Assembly (NCBI GenBank): GCA_949318235.1
Contig: OX439137.1
Location: 20,950,518 to 21,014,517 of the forward strand
Length of the DNA: 64,000 bases
Reading direction: 5' to 3'
Origin: Ecdyonurus torrentis
Taxonomy: Eukaryota > Arthropoda > Insecta > Ephemeroptera > Heptageniidae
Shown: piece by piece, positions 14,771 to 30,700 of the stretch
Position numbering within the stretch: the first letter of the stretch is position 1
How the letters are laid out: every line of letters starts with the position of its first letter
Position numbers and translations under genes: made by a program
The notes under the pieces: generated by a model
The model's input: only the letters and a program-made list of their open reading frames with translations
The model's database searches: none
Told to the model about the DNA's origin: nothing

Positions 14771-16137
14771 TATAAAAAATATTTTTTAATATTTTTAAAC
14801 TTGCAAAATGTGTCATTTTACCATAGCGTGCCATGTTATTCAATGCTCACATGTGGCAAAAACTTTTATATGAATGCAACAACTCTATATAAATAAGTAA
14901 ACATTTTTACTAGTGAAATTTGTTTTATTAAAAATGAAACATTTTCCCGCGCTATCTGCGATTTAAAAAGCAGCTCCACTGGGTATTTAAATGTACTGTA
15001 CTATTAAATAATGTACCTATATAGAATGTAATATTATAAGTTACACCAAAAATACTAAAGAGAAAAAAGTGTTGTATGATATAAAAAAAATATTTAAAAA
15101 AAAATGCTTTTAATTTTTGTTTAAAAAAAATCGTAATAAAAGGTGATAAATTTATAAGAGAAAAGTAGCGACTTATCGTAGCGAAGAAATGTGTAAGATT
15201 TTAATCTTGAACCAGAGTTGATTTAGTGGGACATCTAACAAAAATTTGAATATATAGTCACGTAAACGTAACTTTGCTATAGCTGCGTGTGTGTGTATTA
15301 GTGTATATATATATATATATATATATATTGACGTGTTTTAAATTCTTACGTATACTACACACTGTCATAAAAAAATAAACTCTTTTGCCTAACTAAGATA
15401 AGGCAAAAATTAATTTTTTATGACAAAGTGTCCTTTTTTTCTCGTTTCCACGTAAATTAAAAAGTTGCACTTAAAAATAAATATAGTATTATTTTAACAT
15501 TTCTTTATAAATCAATTAAATGAAATACTTTCTTTAAAAAATATATAAGAAATATATCTTTGAACGTAAAAATTATAATAACCAAATTGAAAGTACTTTT
15601 TTTTTTTTTTTTTTTTACAAAGCATATTTTTATGTACGACTACATAATTATATTTTATAGGAAAATAATGTATCATCAAATACAAATAAATAACTTATTA
15701 GTTTTACTGTATTCTTATTTAGCTCATCTGTAGGTATTTTTTTTCATCGTTATACATCGTTATATATGCATGGCAGGCAAAACACTTGTCCCAAAAACCA
15801 CTGATCGCAGTATTCATATAATTATATTAATAATATATCACCAAATGGCATGTTACATGCAGTACTGTTCTTTACAAAGGAAACTTCAAAATTGGTCAGA
15901 TTTTTCTATATTATACCAGTACACACGATTGTGAATATGTATATATTTTTCATATTGGTAATGGAAATAATTTTTAATTATCAATCAATTCAATACAGAT
16001 GTATAATAAAGGATTCATGACCTTTGTTGATTTTGTGCAGCAATTTATATATGTTTAATAATTTTAATTGACACATATGCAAATTTGAAAATGCATTTTA
16101 ATTAATGCATTACTTCACTTGGACAAAAAAAAAAGAG

Positions 16138-16211
<74 letters not shown>

Positions 16212-17095
16212 TTATATATATATATATATATATATATAGCAATTTTAGCAACATTTATAGATATAATAATTTAAAGAGAAATGTATCAGTATACTACAAA
16301 GAAATAAATTATTTTTTTTACTATATTTTTTCTCAATTTATCTGTGGTAATGCATTTTTTTTTATTGTTATAGAAGAAAAAAAAACTATATAGTTATTGA
16401 TCTGCTATTCTAATGCCATACACACCATAATAAAAAAAAATCATTTATATCATATTTTTGATATTCCAATTTAGCAACTTTTATGCTATAATAAATTTAT
16501 GCTACATAAATTCTATTATTGGCTTTCTTTTGTTTTGTAAATAAATTTATTACATTAAAAAAAATTATACCTACATGTAAACAAGTCTTTAACTTAATTA
16601 ATTCTGTACTACAATCAAAGTTAGTATGCTTATAGTGTAGAATAATAAATATTCTCCGCCACCCGTGGTGAAAAGAAGATTGGACAAATCACAAGCTAAT
16701 ATTTATGGTAAATTTTCTGTGCAAATGTGTTACTTTATGTAAATTTTTAGCACTTATACTTCCTTATTTATATAATTACTTTTTTTTCCACAGTTGTTAT
16801 TTATCTCATGCAATTTTTTTTTTATAATAATAACCGTAAAAAAAAAGATAAAGAGGTTGTTCTTTATCTCTGATATTTACTTTTTTATAAATTTATTAGT
16901 TCATGAAAAGATGGGACTAAAAATTTAACTATATTATAGCATAATAAAACTATTGTATAAAACCATACAATATATGGTAAAACAATATAATAAATAATAT
17001 TTAAAAAAAAAAAAAAGAAAAAAAAAGTACCTCATATATTCTACACAGTTTCATAATGGTTTAAGTATTGAAGTATTTACGGTTATAAAGTCAAT
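14771..17095. other. gene-free stretch with (TA)n tracts
   Basis: AT-rich sequence with (TA)n at about 15304-15328 and 16141-16238. I see no protein-like reading frame, RNA gene or clear inverted repeat. Confidence 0.5.
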
Positions 17096-17620
17096 ATACA
17101 ATGGATAGAATAAATTACGTAATGTATGCTGCATTTATGTCATTACAGCATAAATGTTGTAAAATTAGAACAATATAAATAACTATGCTATATATTAAAC
17201 ATAATATTTTTGCTTTATAATAGTTACCACTCTAAAAATTGGTGCATTACTTTAGTTACGAATCCTAACTTATTTAAGATATACACTTTTAAGTTATTAT
17301 GAGTAGCTAAAATAATGCATTTTAGCAAGTTATTAAAAATAGCTATAAAATTTAACTTAAAATAGCTTAAAACACCTTTAAAAAAAATTAAAACAACTTA
17401 AATTAGCTATTTTTAATAATTTGCTAAAATGCATTATTTTAGCTACTCATAATAACTTAAAAGTGTATCTTAAATAAGTTAGAATTCGTAACTAAAGTAA
17501 TGCAGCAATTTTTAGAGTGACTATGAAGTTTACCATATAGGTTACATTTTGTATTGAACAAATTGTGCTGAAATTGAGTTAGCATAATTATTACGTATTT
17601 ATTTTTATCCGCACGTAAAA
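17096..17620. mobile_element. nested MITEs: foldback element inside a TACACGG-family MITE
   Basis: The outer MITE occupies about 17096-17230 and resumes at about 17520-17620. Between them lies a near-perfect foldback element of about 290 bp. Its arms run inward from CACTCTAAAAATTGGTGC and TTTTTAGAGTG and share GCTAAAATAATGCATTTTAG, with over 120 bp of complementarity each. A second foldback copy is at 50277-50566. The nesting shows the foldback arrived later. Confidence 0.75.
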
Positions 17621-18149
17621 AATAATAAAAAATTTATTATTTAAAAATAACAATAATAATAGTCATAAAAAAACGTAAATGACGTCACAAACGTTAGAAT
17701 CACTATAATATATTATGTATTGTGTGATAATGATAATAAAAAAAAAATACTGTATATGTATAATATATTATGTATTATGTATATATTATGTATTTATACT
17801 ATATTTAAGTCCTCAAACTTGCACAATACGCCCGTTTATTATTAAAACTTAAATCTTTGCAAATATTACACTGATAATAAATCTGTCTATTTATATTTAA
17901 GTAAGAGAAATGCTAGATCATTGTACTGTATTTCAATAACAAAAACATTAAGTTTGTAAATATTGCAGTGATCTATTGTATGTATATATACATACAATAA
18001 AATTTTATTTTATTTGTATTGTAATATTCATATCAAAGAATTAAAATATAAAGTATAAATAAATAAGTTTACGTAAAATGATCTACACTCGTAAAAGAAA
18101 GAGGTGAAAAATCTCGTAAATGTTATGCATGAACAAAAAAATAGTAATA

Positions 18150-18350
18150 ATAAATTCATAATAATTATGTTAACTCATTTTCAGCACAATTGGTTCCCAT
18201 CTATCCCATCTATATAATTATTATGTTACAATAGCATAAATATTATGCTGTACATCATAATTATTTGTGATTTTCTTTTTTGGTTTCATTTATGCTTTAA
18301 TAACTTAAATGCAGCATTAAGTACGTAATTTATTCTTTCCCCGTAATTAT
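18150..18350 (-). mobile_element. MITE, TACACGG-ended family
   Basis: Reverse-orientation copy with AACTCATTTTCAGCACAATT and ending AGTACGTAATTTATTC. It is followed by a decayed TGACGTCA-bearing MITE (about 18350-18520). Confidence 0.55.
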
Positions 18351-18558
18351 TGTAGAATTAACTGTTATGACGTCACTGAGCAATATCATTCTAACGTTTT
18401 AGACGTAACGTCACATTATTATAAGGTATATTTATAAATGGATAAAATATAGGTTTGCAACGGCCAAATTTAACGGTTATGATTCAATCTAACTTTTGTA
18501 ACGTCATTTACGCTTTCAACAATTGTAGATTATATTTGTTATCTTATTGTTAAACCAA

Positions 18559-18682
<124 letters not shown>

Positions 18683-19279
18683 ATACAGTATATATATTAA
18701 AGAAATGTGCTAATTTATGCTTCTTATATATTGTGTGTATAGTGAGTGCATCAAACAGCTCATGAATGCGCTTTGACACAATACTGGCGCAATGAAAAAC
18801 AGTGCTCAGCATAGAGTTAACGTCAATTTTGGTTACTCTCTTTAAAAAATCATTTTTTCATTACTTTTTTACGCATAATTTAAAACCATGTATTTAAAAT
18901 ATGTATTTTTAAACTGGTAAAATGAGTAATTTTTCTTTACCAGACCAAGTTATTTAACGCTCTCATATGGCGTCAACTTTATTCTATTAATTTGACCACT
19001 ACAGTATTGTTAAGAATGAAATGATTGTTGTTTCTCTATTTTATTTAATAAAGTTGACAAGAATAACATGTATTTTAAATGGAGTTTTCCATCAACTGAA
19101 AACTATCATTGCAAAATGAAAGTACAAATTTTAAAACGTAATATTTAAGAGTGTACCAATTAAGGTGAAAATAACAACGTATACAATATCAATATTTATT
19201 ATGTATTATCTAGTATGATAAAAAGTTCAATAATAAGAGGTGTTCTTAAGTAAGTAAATAAAGGTATATATTTTCAAGT

Positions 19280-19360
19280 ACAAATAGTTTATTTTAGGAT
19301 CATTTTAAGTGATATAAAAGTATACGAGTGAAATTTTATATATTCAGTAACGATTTCACC
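19280..19360 (+). promoter_or_regulatory. core promoter of secreted-protein gene 1 (TATA box plus initiator)
   Basis: TATAAAAG at 19313-19320 lies 48 bp before the ATG, preceded by TAGGATCATTTTAA, which is also present in front of gene 4. TCAGTA, an initiator-like word, begins about 31 bp downstream of the TATA box. This predicts a 5' UTR of under 20 nt. All four paralogues keep this arrangement. Confidence 0.65.
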
Positions 19361-21793
<2,433 letters not shown>

Positions 21794-21903
21794 TGTTAAT
21801 AAGGAAGATATAGTTATGTAGTTTGGTAGGTGATGTAATTTATGTTTTTACTATATTGTTATATAATATTGTTACTATATTGTTATATAATATATTTAAC
21901 CTG

Positions 21904-22292
21904 CCCATGTGGTGTAGTGGTTAGCGTGCTCGTTTGGCACGCTGGAGGTTCAGCGTTCGTTACCAAGCCGGGTTGGCATTGAGAGGCCAGCTTGTAAGAG
22001 CGGTGGTGAGAACAGTGAAGTTTCAGTGTGTTTCAATGTGTACGTTTCCGCTGCAATGCGTGGGTTGACCAGGCAGTTTGACCACCTCTCGTCCATAGTA
22101 GCGATTGCTGCCGTCGTAAGATTTGGTGGTCCGAGCTGCACAGGTCTGGTATTAGGAGCCCAGAGGAGTGTGGTACTAAGGGTAGAGCCTGTGGTCTGGT
22201 AAGCCACAGATCATTGTAAGCCCTCTTACTAGAAAGGATTCGTCCTGACCTACCCCGAAAGGGACTATGGCGTCATGATGTATGTATGTATG
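21904..22292 (+). mobile_element. tRNA-derived SINE, family 1
   Basis: The head has an A-box-like TGGTGTAGTGG, an anticodon-stem hairpin (CGTGC...GCACG) and a weakened B box GGTTCAGCGTT. A body of about 300 bp follows and ends CTACCCCGAAAGGGACTATG plus GGCGTCATGA and an ATGT-repeat tail. It inserted about 110 bp downstream of the stop codon of gene 1, so it may lie in the 3' UTR. A minus-strand copy at 33483-33860 confirms the family. Confidence 0.85.
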
Positions 22293-22452
22293 AAATATAT
22301 TTAGGTGATAATTTTATTGCATATTCTACAAGTGGATATTGTCCTGAATTGATAGGTATATGCAAACGTCTAATTTTTAGTTCATTAAGTATTTTATATA
22401 CTCAACTCAAAATATTCATAATTATTTAATGAAATACTTCTAAAAACGTTAA

Positions 22453-24514
22453 TTTGCAGCACAAAAGATATTTGATGATTTTATTAAAATGCCTTTGAGT
22501 TAATTATTTCCTTTTTTTTTTTTAACTTTTTCAAATACTTTAAAGCAATAAAACATTTTTTTAATGCTTAAAATCTTGCGCAACAAATTCTCATTAAAAT
22601 ATATTTGTATTTTGAGCTACCCACCCTCCCACAAGTGTTATGTGAATTCGCCTTTTATGGTATTTTATAAATTATACACACCAATGTTAGCATGAAGTAA
22701 TATTTTTAATATTCATTCATTGAAACTGCGTGGAATATGTTTAGCACATTATAATAAACTGAGATTCAGGTTGAAATGTATTAAGCGAGTTTATTTATTT
22801 TTTATCATTGTCCCCATGAAAATACTATAATTTTCGTTTTTTATTGTTAGAAACTAAAAAAATTAAGACTGTTTAAACTATATTTTATTGTTCACATATT
22901 ACGTAAAAGTTACAAGCGTCGAAGCTCATCAACGGAGAAACAAAGTTGGAACAATGTAAACATATGGAGCCGTTCACATAGACATGTGAACGGCTCCATT
23001 TAATGCAACTTTGTTTATCCGTTAACGAGCTTCTATGTACCGAAATGAAATCATAAAACTGCACAACAATAGAAAGAAAAGCAACACTGTATGCCCATTC
23101 TCCTGTCTGCTATTTCAGTGCTCCATTCCCTTCATACCTGTTATCTGTAATATCAAACACATCCTGTCTTATTCGTATTTCTTGACCAAGTCGACGCTCA
23201 CCAAGTTCTAGTAAACAACCAAAAACTTGATCTCTAATATAAATACATATTTACTGATATTACAATTTTTTTAACCTTTTTTTTTTTTTTTATTATATAT
23301 CACTTATATACAGAAATCCAACCAAGGCCTAGGCCTTATCGGTCGGTTCAATTATTATTATTATCATTTTTTTTTCTTTTTTTTATTTACATTTTAATAC
23401 ACATACACATTTATTTAATAGACAAACTAAACAAAAAAGAAAATATTCTTATTCATATTTAGAAACAAAAACATAGAATTATTATTATTATTTTATAGTA
23501 ATATAATGCATATATTTTCAGCTACCATCACCAAATTAAAAATAAGAACAAAATGATTAACTTATCAATTTAAACAAGATAAAAAATACTCTTTTAACTC
23601 CATTTTTACCTGATCTTTTGATTTTAGTATTTTTAAATTTTCTGGAATCTGATTCCACAACTTAGGTAAAATAAATTTATTTAATCTTTCACTGAATCTA
23701 TTAATAATTTTTGGTACAAATAAAGGATTTGTTTGCGCAACTCTAGTATTATAATTATGCAATCTTTGTATCCCATGAGATTCAATAAAATAATTTTGAC
23801 ACAAAAACCTTAAATTTCTTAATTCTTCAATCGGCAAGATCTTAAAATGTTTAAAATAATCCACATCACATAAATCTTGATGTTTTTAATATCAAGCAGT
23901 TTTGCTTCTCATCACCTAGCAAGGTTATTTGTTAAGTATTGAAACTTCATGTTTGAGATTGTTATTTCACATCGAATTTGTTTCAAAAAAATACTGATCA
24001 CAACTAAACATCATTTTAATATCCAGAGATTTATTAGTTCATTTTTATTCATGCATTATTGTTTAGAAATTATTTTATCATGTTTTTTTTTTTTCGTAAT
24101 ATAAAAAGTTTTCAAAAAAATGCTTTATTTATTTTTAGAATAATATTCAGAAAGAAAAAAGTGTAAACATATATATAGTACACAAAAATATAAAACATAA
24201 CAGCATGCATCATGTCCGGTGAGTGATTTTACCTAAGAGATAAGGAGAAGTAGAGAAGGAGACTTTTTTCTACTTTTATATCGCTATGTTGCCGGTTTTC
24301 TAATTTTTATCAACTGCAATGACTCAAGAAAGCGCCTGTAGTATAGGCAACTCTTTGAGCAATAAATAATTGCAGGTTGCATATCTCACAACTTTTGCAG
24401 GGGTTTTATACAGTCACTTATAAGTTTTTTTATTTTCACAAAGATATCGTTTTATTATGTCAACATTACCTCATAGAGTACATAAATATTTATTTACAAA
24501 TATATTTGTATCTA

Positions 24515-24525
<11 letters not shown>
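22453..24525. repeat. segmental duplication, copy A (partner 34090-36115)
   Basis: This flank matches 34090-36115 nearly base for base over long runs, for example around CTTGCGCAACAAATTCTCATT and GCATGCATCATGTCCGG. It includes a palindromic MITE at about 22900-23045 (GGAGCCGTTCACAT / ATGTGAACGGCTCC). Copy A alone carries a non-LTR fragment; copy B alone carries about 570 bp at 35336-35905. No gene is present. Confidence 0.85.
23274..23868 (-). mobile_element. 5'-truncated non-LTR retrotransposon fragment
   Basis: The minus strand encodes about 100 residues (23864-23565) resembling the C-terminal end of a non-LTR reverse transcriptase ORF: HNYNTR, then LPKLWNQIPENLKILKS and ELKEYFL. After the stop comes a 3' UTR with ATAAGGCCTAGGCC and an A-rich end (T-rich on the plus strand at 23274-23290). 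The matching site in the duplicate at about 34880-34900 lacks it entirely, which gives the borders. A related 3' UTR scrap lies at about 40855-40905. Dead copy. Confidence 0.8.
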
Positions 24526-24552
<27 letters not shown>

Positions 24553-24558
24553 TGATTG

Positions 24559-24627
<69 letters not shown>
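24516..24627 (+). repeat. (GATT)n microsatellite
   Basis: Nearly pure TTGA/GATT units over about 110 bp. The duplicate at about 36100-36113 keeps only about three units, so it expanded or contracted after duplication. Confidence 0.9.
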
Positions 24628-24628
<1 letters not shown>

Positions 24629-24719
24629 GTTAGGTTGGTTTAAATCGTATTGAATGGATCAATAGGAGATTAATCGTATCAGAGAGATTATTGATATAAA
24701 ACAAATCATATATAAAAAG

Positions 24720-24759
<40 letters not shown>

Positions 24760-25034
24760 TTCAAACAATAAAAATACTAAGTTATAAAATTTTGCAGTCA
24801 TCTAATGTATGCACACATACAACAATGAGTCAAATTTTATTGTAATACTTATAAGTCAAATAGATAAAATATACAGTATAGATAAATATGGTCACGTAAA
24901 ATAAGCCTACACTCTTAAACGTAAGAGGTGAAAATATCTTATTAGGTTTTTGAAATTTAAGAAGTAATGCAAAATTAACCTATATGACGTCTTTAGCAAT
25001 AAAAGTAAGCGTTACTATTCTATAACTATAAAAT

Positions 25035-25235
25035 AGATAAGTATTATTCAGATGACGCGTATAAATTTGACGCGCGTCTACGCGCGTTACAAAGTTAAAC
25101 AAACAAATGGAGCCGTTCACATTGTTTTTGAAAATTACATTGTGAACGGTTCCATTTGTTTACGTTGTTCCGAAGTTGCTTATCCATCAACGCGCGTCAA
25201 ATGTACGCGTCATGTGAATAATACTTTAGGATAAA
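25035..25235. mobile_element. palindromic MITE with GACGCG ends
   Basis: The left arm AAGTATTATTCAGATGACGC and right arm CGTCATGTGAATAATACTTT are inverted repeats, with a second inner palindrome AAATGGAGCCGTTCACA / TGTGAACGGTTCCATTT. The paralogous copy is at about 43080-43278, and diverged relatives are at 22900-23045, 34540-34665 and 59870-60035. Confidence 0.75.
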
Positions 25236-25476
25236 ATAGGTAAAATATATTGATTTGCAGTGGCCAAATTTGACGTATATTAATGTTTGCGGCGTCATTT
25301 TCACTTTTATATATTTTAAATTGATATTTTATTGTACATAATACATAACTCATTCAAACTTTAAGATATTAATGATATGAGTTGAATGCTTGTTGTTGTT
25401 ATACTGTGTATAGAGAGAGTGTGTGCATACAGAGCACAGGAATGCTCTTCGAAGCTATTCTGGAGCTATTTATAAC

Positions 25477-25666
25477 TATGAGTGCGTCTGTTTACTCTAA
25501 AAAAACGGAAAAGGAATTGCCGGAAAAGGAAACCATGTGACGGTAAAAGTAGGAGAAAAGTTGGTGCCAGCAGCAAGCTAGGCCTGAGCTACCTCCCACT
25601 TTTACCTTCACGTGGTTTCCTTTTCCGGCACTTCCTTTTCCGCATTTTAAGTAAACAGAAGCACAC
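25477..25666. mobile_element. MITE present only in duplicate copy A
   Basis: The arms TCTGTTTACTCTAAAAAAAC and TTTAAGTAAACAGA are inverted repeats, continuing through GGAAAAGGAA...TTCCTTTTCC and GGAAACCATGTG/CACGTGGTTTCC. The matching place in copy B (about 43598-43606) reads straight through without it. No ORF. Confidence 0.8.
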
Positions 25667-26051
25667 ATTGCTCAGTAAAGCACAAACGTGTTTTTTGGGG
25701 GGGTGGGGGGGGAATTGGGTAATTTGTTGTTGTTGTTGCTGTTATATTTCTCATACGTGTTGACTTTTAATAAAAAATTAATTTCCAGAATTTTCTAGAA
25801 AGAAATTTTTGAAGAAAAAAATTATCGCACATGGATCTATGTTTATTTGAATATGAGATTTTTCATAATTTTTTTCCTGTAAAAAAACTCATGAAAATCG
25901 TTTTCAAACTCAAATTCATTAAAAATTGTTCTGTAGAACACACTAGTACCTTTTGTTGACAAGTTGACAAGTATCGATCCAACGACCTTAGCCACTATTT
26001 GCGTAAAATTTTATTTGAGCCAAAAAATTTTGGAGTTTAGAACATTTTTCC

Positions 26052-26398
26052 TTGTTTCATTACGAAACTAAAAAATGATATATTGAATTTTACCACAACA
26101 TCGCTACCCTAAACTTATAGCGTTTTAAATTATGCACAGTACATGATTTTAAACGAAAATTTTAAGAGTGTACCAATGCAAAGATGAGATCATATTAACA
26201 ACGCGTATAATAATACTACAACAATATTTATTGTGTTATATCTATACTAGCATTATAAAAAGTTTAAATTAATATAAGGGATTCTTTAGTAAGCAAATAA
26301 ATGTATATATTTTTAAGCAAGAAGAATTTATTCTTTATCATTGCAAAAGATATAAGTACAAGCGAACTTTATATTCGGTATTCAGTAACGATTTTACC
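26052..26398 (+). promoter_or_regulatory. conserved proximal promoter of gene 2
   Basis: TATAAGTA at 26351-26358 lies 48 bp before the ATG, with TCAGTA about 31 bp beyond it. The block is nearly identical to 45784-46130 in front of gene 3: I count two substitutions in the last 298 bp. Sequence further upstream differs far more. Confidence 0.65.
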
Positions 26399-27270
26399 AT
26401 GAAACAAGTAGTGCTTGTAGTTTTAAGTTTTGTGTGCCTCGCAAATACATTTAAACTTGATTTTTCAGATGGAATAGAAGATCATATTTTTAACTGTGAT
26501 TATAGATCATTACCACTTAATATAACATATTATGTTGAAGATGCAAGTAATTATGGAGGAAATTTAGATGGAAAAGTATTTGTACCATCTCCTAATTCAT
26601 GTTGGTCATTTGATTTGGAAATGGAAACAACTCAATTACAAAAAATTAATCTAATGCATGTTAAATTTTGGTTAAAAATTACTAGCAATTTGAATGAATA
26701 TGGTAATTTGCACATAGGTGACCAGAGAAGAAATGATTACTTTAATGTCATTGATAGTAAAGATGCCATAAACTTAGCCACTAATGGAAAGTGGTTTGAC
26801 TTATACATCTTTCTAAATAATATGCGATATTTTCTCGATATGAAATTTAGTGTAAGTATAATTATAATAATATACTAAAGGATTATGTACTATACATGAA
26901 ACATGACTTTATACTGAAGCAATGAAAAACATCACTCAGCTTAGAAGAAACATAGTTTTGGTTGTTTTGGGTAACAAAACAAACAGGACTATGTATGTAC
27001 AGATTCCGTATTTTTAAAAAATGAAAAAATTATAATTTTTCTATATACAAGGCCATGTTTTTTAGTGCTAATATATGGCGTCACCTTTTAGATGTTTATG
27101 AGTTTAAACATGTAATTTAGATTATTTATTTTTATATTGAACAATAGACCGACTCGAGCTAACAAAGTAGTAGAGACTAGTATAACTTATAAAATTACTT
27201 ATTAATGTAAACATAAAAATTCTCTAAACATACGTAAACTCAATTCTAATAGCACAGAGGGTACCTTTTA

Positions 27271-27315
<45 letters not shown>

Positions 27316-27674
27316 TATAGTGTAACTTTATATTATAATTGTTAATACTACACGGAAAGACTAAATTACGTTTTTTTTATGCTGCATTTATGTCATTATA
27401 GCATAAGTGATGCTAAATTACAATAAGATAATTAATTATGCTGTATTCAACAGATTATGCTGAAAATGAACCAGCATAATTATCATGTATTTGTTTTTGT
27501 CCGTATAGATAAAACTACTCACTTTTGCATTTGGTCACATTATGATTTTAAATTTTAATATAAAAGCAAAACACCTAGAGAGAGAGAGATATATAGAGAG
27601 AATTTACAATAATAATCATAATTGTACATTTTTTCAAAATTAAATTAAAATCAAATTTAAAATTTTTTTTATCA

Positions 27675-27726
<52 letters not shown>

Positions 27727-30700
27727 TTATAATAATGAAATAAATTTTTAACATGTTAAATGTTTACTTTAATTTTCAGCAATTCAAATACTCCTTCGCA
27801 ACCAGTTATTCTGATATCGCATACAGAAGCATTGAGTTTCTAGAATATTACCCAACTGAAATGACATTAAGTAAAACATCTAAATTGTTTGATTTCTCCG
27901 ATGGTTACCAAGATTTTCAAATTGAACCATGTTTTGTAGAATTTAGTTCTTATATTGGAACTCCAAGTACTAATAGCTTTCCAAAGTGGGCAATTGAAGA
28001 TGCTAGCAACTATCCTGCACCTATATCAGGACCGATTGATGGAAAAGTTATGTCTTTTATTGTAAACAGTAAAACTTGTCTAAAATTTTCAGATAAATTA
28101 ATAATAACCCCAAAATCTAAAATTTCAATGTTATTATGGATTACTAACTGGAATTTAACTAGTTATATGCACTATCACCAAGAAATGACCTTTCATCTTA
28201 AAGTTTCTTTTGTATCAGAAAATGGAATAGAAATTACAGTGATTCAAAAACAGCATATACCATATATTAACAGATCATCACCAGGAGAGTGGGTCCACAT
28301 TACTGAGTCTCTAGACTTCGTAAAGTATAATCGTGATTTGAAGGTTAGTTTCATACTAATTAGGTTTATTAATTTCATTGAAGTAATGGGCCAAAAGAGA
28401 ATACTAGAATTTGCATTAAAAATTGATGGGGCTTACATAAATAACAATAAACATTAGTATTAGTTATATATAATAATTTTGTTATATAAATATGTATTAT
28501 GCAACCTGCACGACATTTTCATACATATTTTTGCCTGTTTTTGACTTTAGAAACAAGCATAGTCCCACTAATATTCACTTTACAGTATTTTCACGCTCTT
28601 TTGTGGGGCTACATTAACCTTCTAGTAAAAATTATTAGTAGTTTTGGAGATTACTTTGCAATCATTAAGAAGCACATGTTGTATATGGGCTGTTTACAAT
28701 CAATTTATATAAACTCTTACGTTAAGATACAAAAATCAATATTATTTGCATGCTTACGTGAATTTACGCGTCATTGTGAACAGCCCATTAACGGGTTGCG
28801 GTTAAAATGTTTGTGTCTCCAATATTTATACCTCTAATAATAAGAATAATTAACGGCTTTTATTGGGCGAAATCAGGAATAACAACCTCTCAATTTAACC
28901 CAACTGTTTTACAATACAGTCAGTTACAGTAGATATTAGTAATGTTTGACATATAATGTTAGATATATTTTATAATTAAATTAATTAAAGTTTTAACTAT
29001 ACTTTAATTTAAAAGTACAAAATAATATTAGAAAAAATATATTTTCTCTTATTTACATTTTTAAGTGATAATATATATACATTTTATAAAACTTTGAGAA
29101 AGAAAAAAGAAAATTGAGAATCTTTTACACTAAAATAGTAATTGAGAAATTTATAATACATTGTGAGCAACATGCATAATAATATACTAAATAATTAATC
29201 ATGAATCCAAGTATCGACCGAATAATAGTTTTTTTAATTGTGATTTAAAACAATTTGTAGATTGAGAATTTCTCAGATTTGCAGGTAACTGGTTCCACAA
29301 TTTACCACCAATAACACTGAAAGAGCATTCATACATCTTATAATTTGCTTTAGGAACTTTAATGATTGATTTATCACATCTAGTATTTCTGTACAATCCC
29401 CCCGAATAAATATGACTGGTCGTGTTAAAGTTTCCTCATATATGTAACCTCTAAAAAAAATAAGATAAATTTGTGTTGAAATAACTAAGAGGAAGATTCA
29501 TTGTTCAAACTTGATTTTATTAATTATGGAAGAACTGATTATAATATAAAATTGCATAGTAAGAGAAAGTGGTGAGTCGCCGGGCAGAGTCTCTCCCTCT
29601 TACTATGAAGAACATATTAAGTTATGTGACCATTCTCTGGTGATGAATAGTAGATAATGGTGTTGAATGGTGGATGAATGGTTAATGCCTGATATCAGCA
29701 AGCGCCTTATATATTACACTCGGCACTCGACAAACAGTTATAATTGCTGAGGGCTAAGTAACAAGGATGTACAAAAATAAATGACACTTTCTCTTTGATT
29801 GACAAATTATTGGTGACAAATAGATTATTTACGATATAGCAGAAATAACTGTTACAAAGACAACGTTTTGGAAAAAACGACGCTCCCATGCGTCGATTAA
29901 TTAAATTGAAAAAACTAAAAGTTATTTTGCAAGAAAAAAAAATAGAGAATATTATAGTATAAATCATTGACAAAAAATATGTTGCTTCAGTTTTCTTATG
30001 TTGAGTTTTTTCCGTGGAGTTTTCTCGGGTAGGTTGAGGGTTGTTGTAAGGGTTCTTGATTTTTAATTCTTGAATATCATGTAGATTTTCTTGGTTGTTT
30101 TTCTCTGTGAACAATAAGAACAAAGAGGGATCACCAGTTCTAACTCTCTTTACAGTTTAAGATTTATTTTTAGATATTTAATTTTTTACAATGCAAATTA
30201 ACAATTAACTTACATATAACTTATAGTTATTGATGTATAGGCAATATAAAATTATATATAAATGTCAATTTAGTCATTTCTTTTATTTAATACAAATGTA
30301 TGTATTGAAATATTTGCATAATCAAACAATAATTATTTAAAAAATCACAATTGACTAAAAAAAAAATATAGCAAGTGACAAAAATATGTAAATATCATAT
30401 ATATATAATATAACTTATAATAAAACTTATTTCTATATGAGCGTCAATATTTATTTATATTCTCAGTTTGTCTTTTTGCAGTGACTGGAATTTTATTTAG
30501 CATTTTAGCTTATATATTTGTGTAGCATTATAGCTTACATCTTTGACGGACAGCTCATTTATACCTTAATAATATAATAATACCTTAAAATCTAATAATA
30601 TTATAATTTTGTCAAAGTTACTAATTAAAATTATATCAATTGGGTATATATAGTTACTAAAAAAATGAAAGAAATAATACACTTCAAAAGACATTCATGC

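Noticed and set aside
19328..19360. Upstream in-frame GTG start for gene 1
   Set aside because: The ATG at 19361 opens the signal peptide and matches the start in the other three genes. The upstream codons overlap the predicted initiator.
21950..22207. 85-codon minus-strand ORF, with a related one at 33557-33754
   Set aside because: Both lie wholly inside tRNA-derived SINE copies. The resemblance between them is SINE similarity, not a gene family.
24516..24627. Regular repeats considered as a CRISPR array
   Set aside because: They are pure tetranucleotide units with no unique spacers, in an intron-bearing animal genome.
29707..30123. 138-codon minus-strand ORF inside the LTR element
   Set aside because: It runs from the interior into the LTR and shows no gag, protease, reverse transcriptase or integrase motif, so I do not call it a gene.
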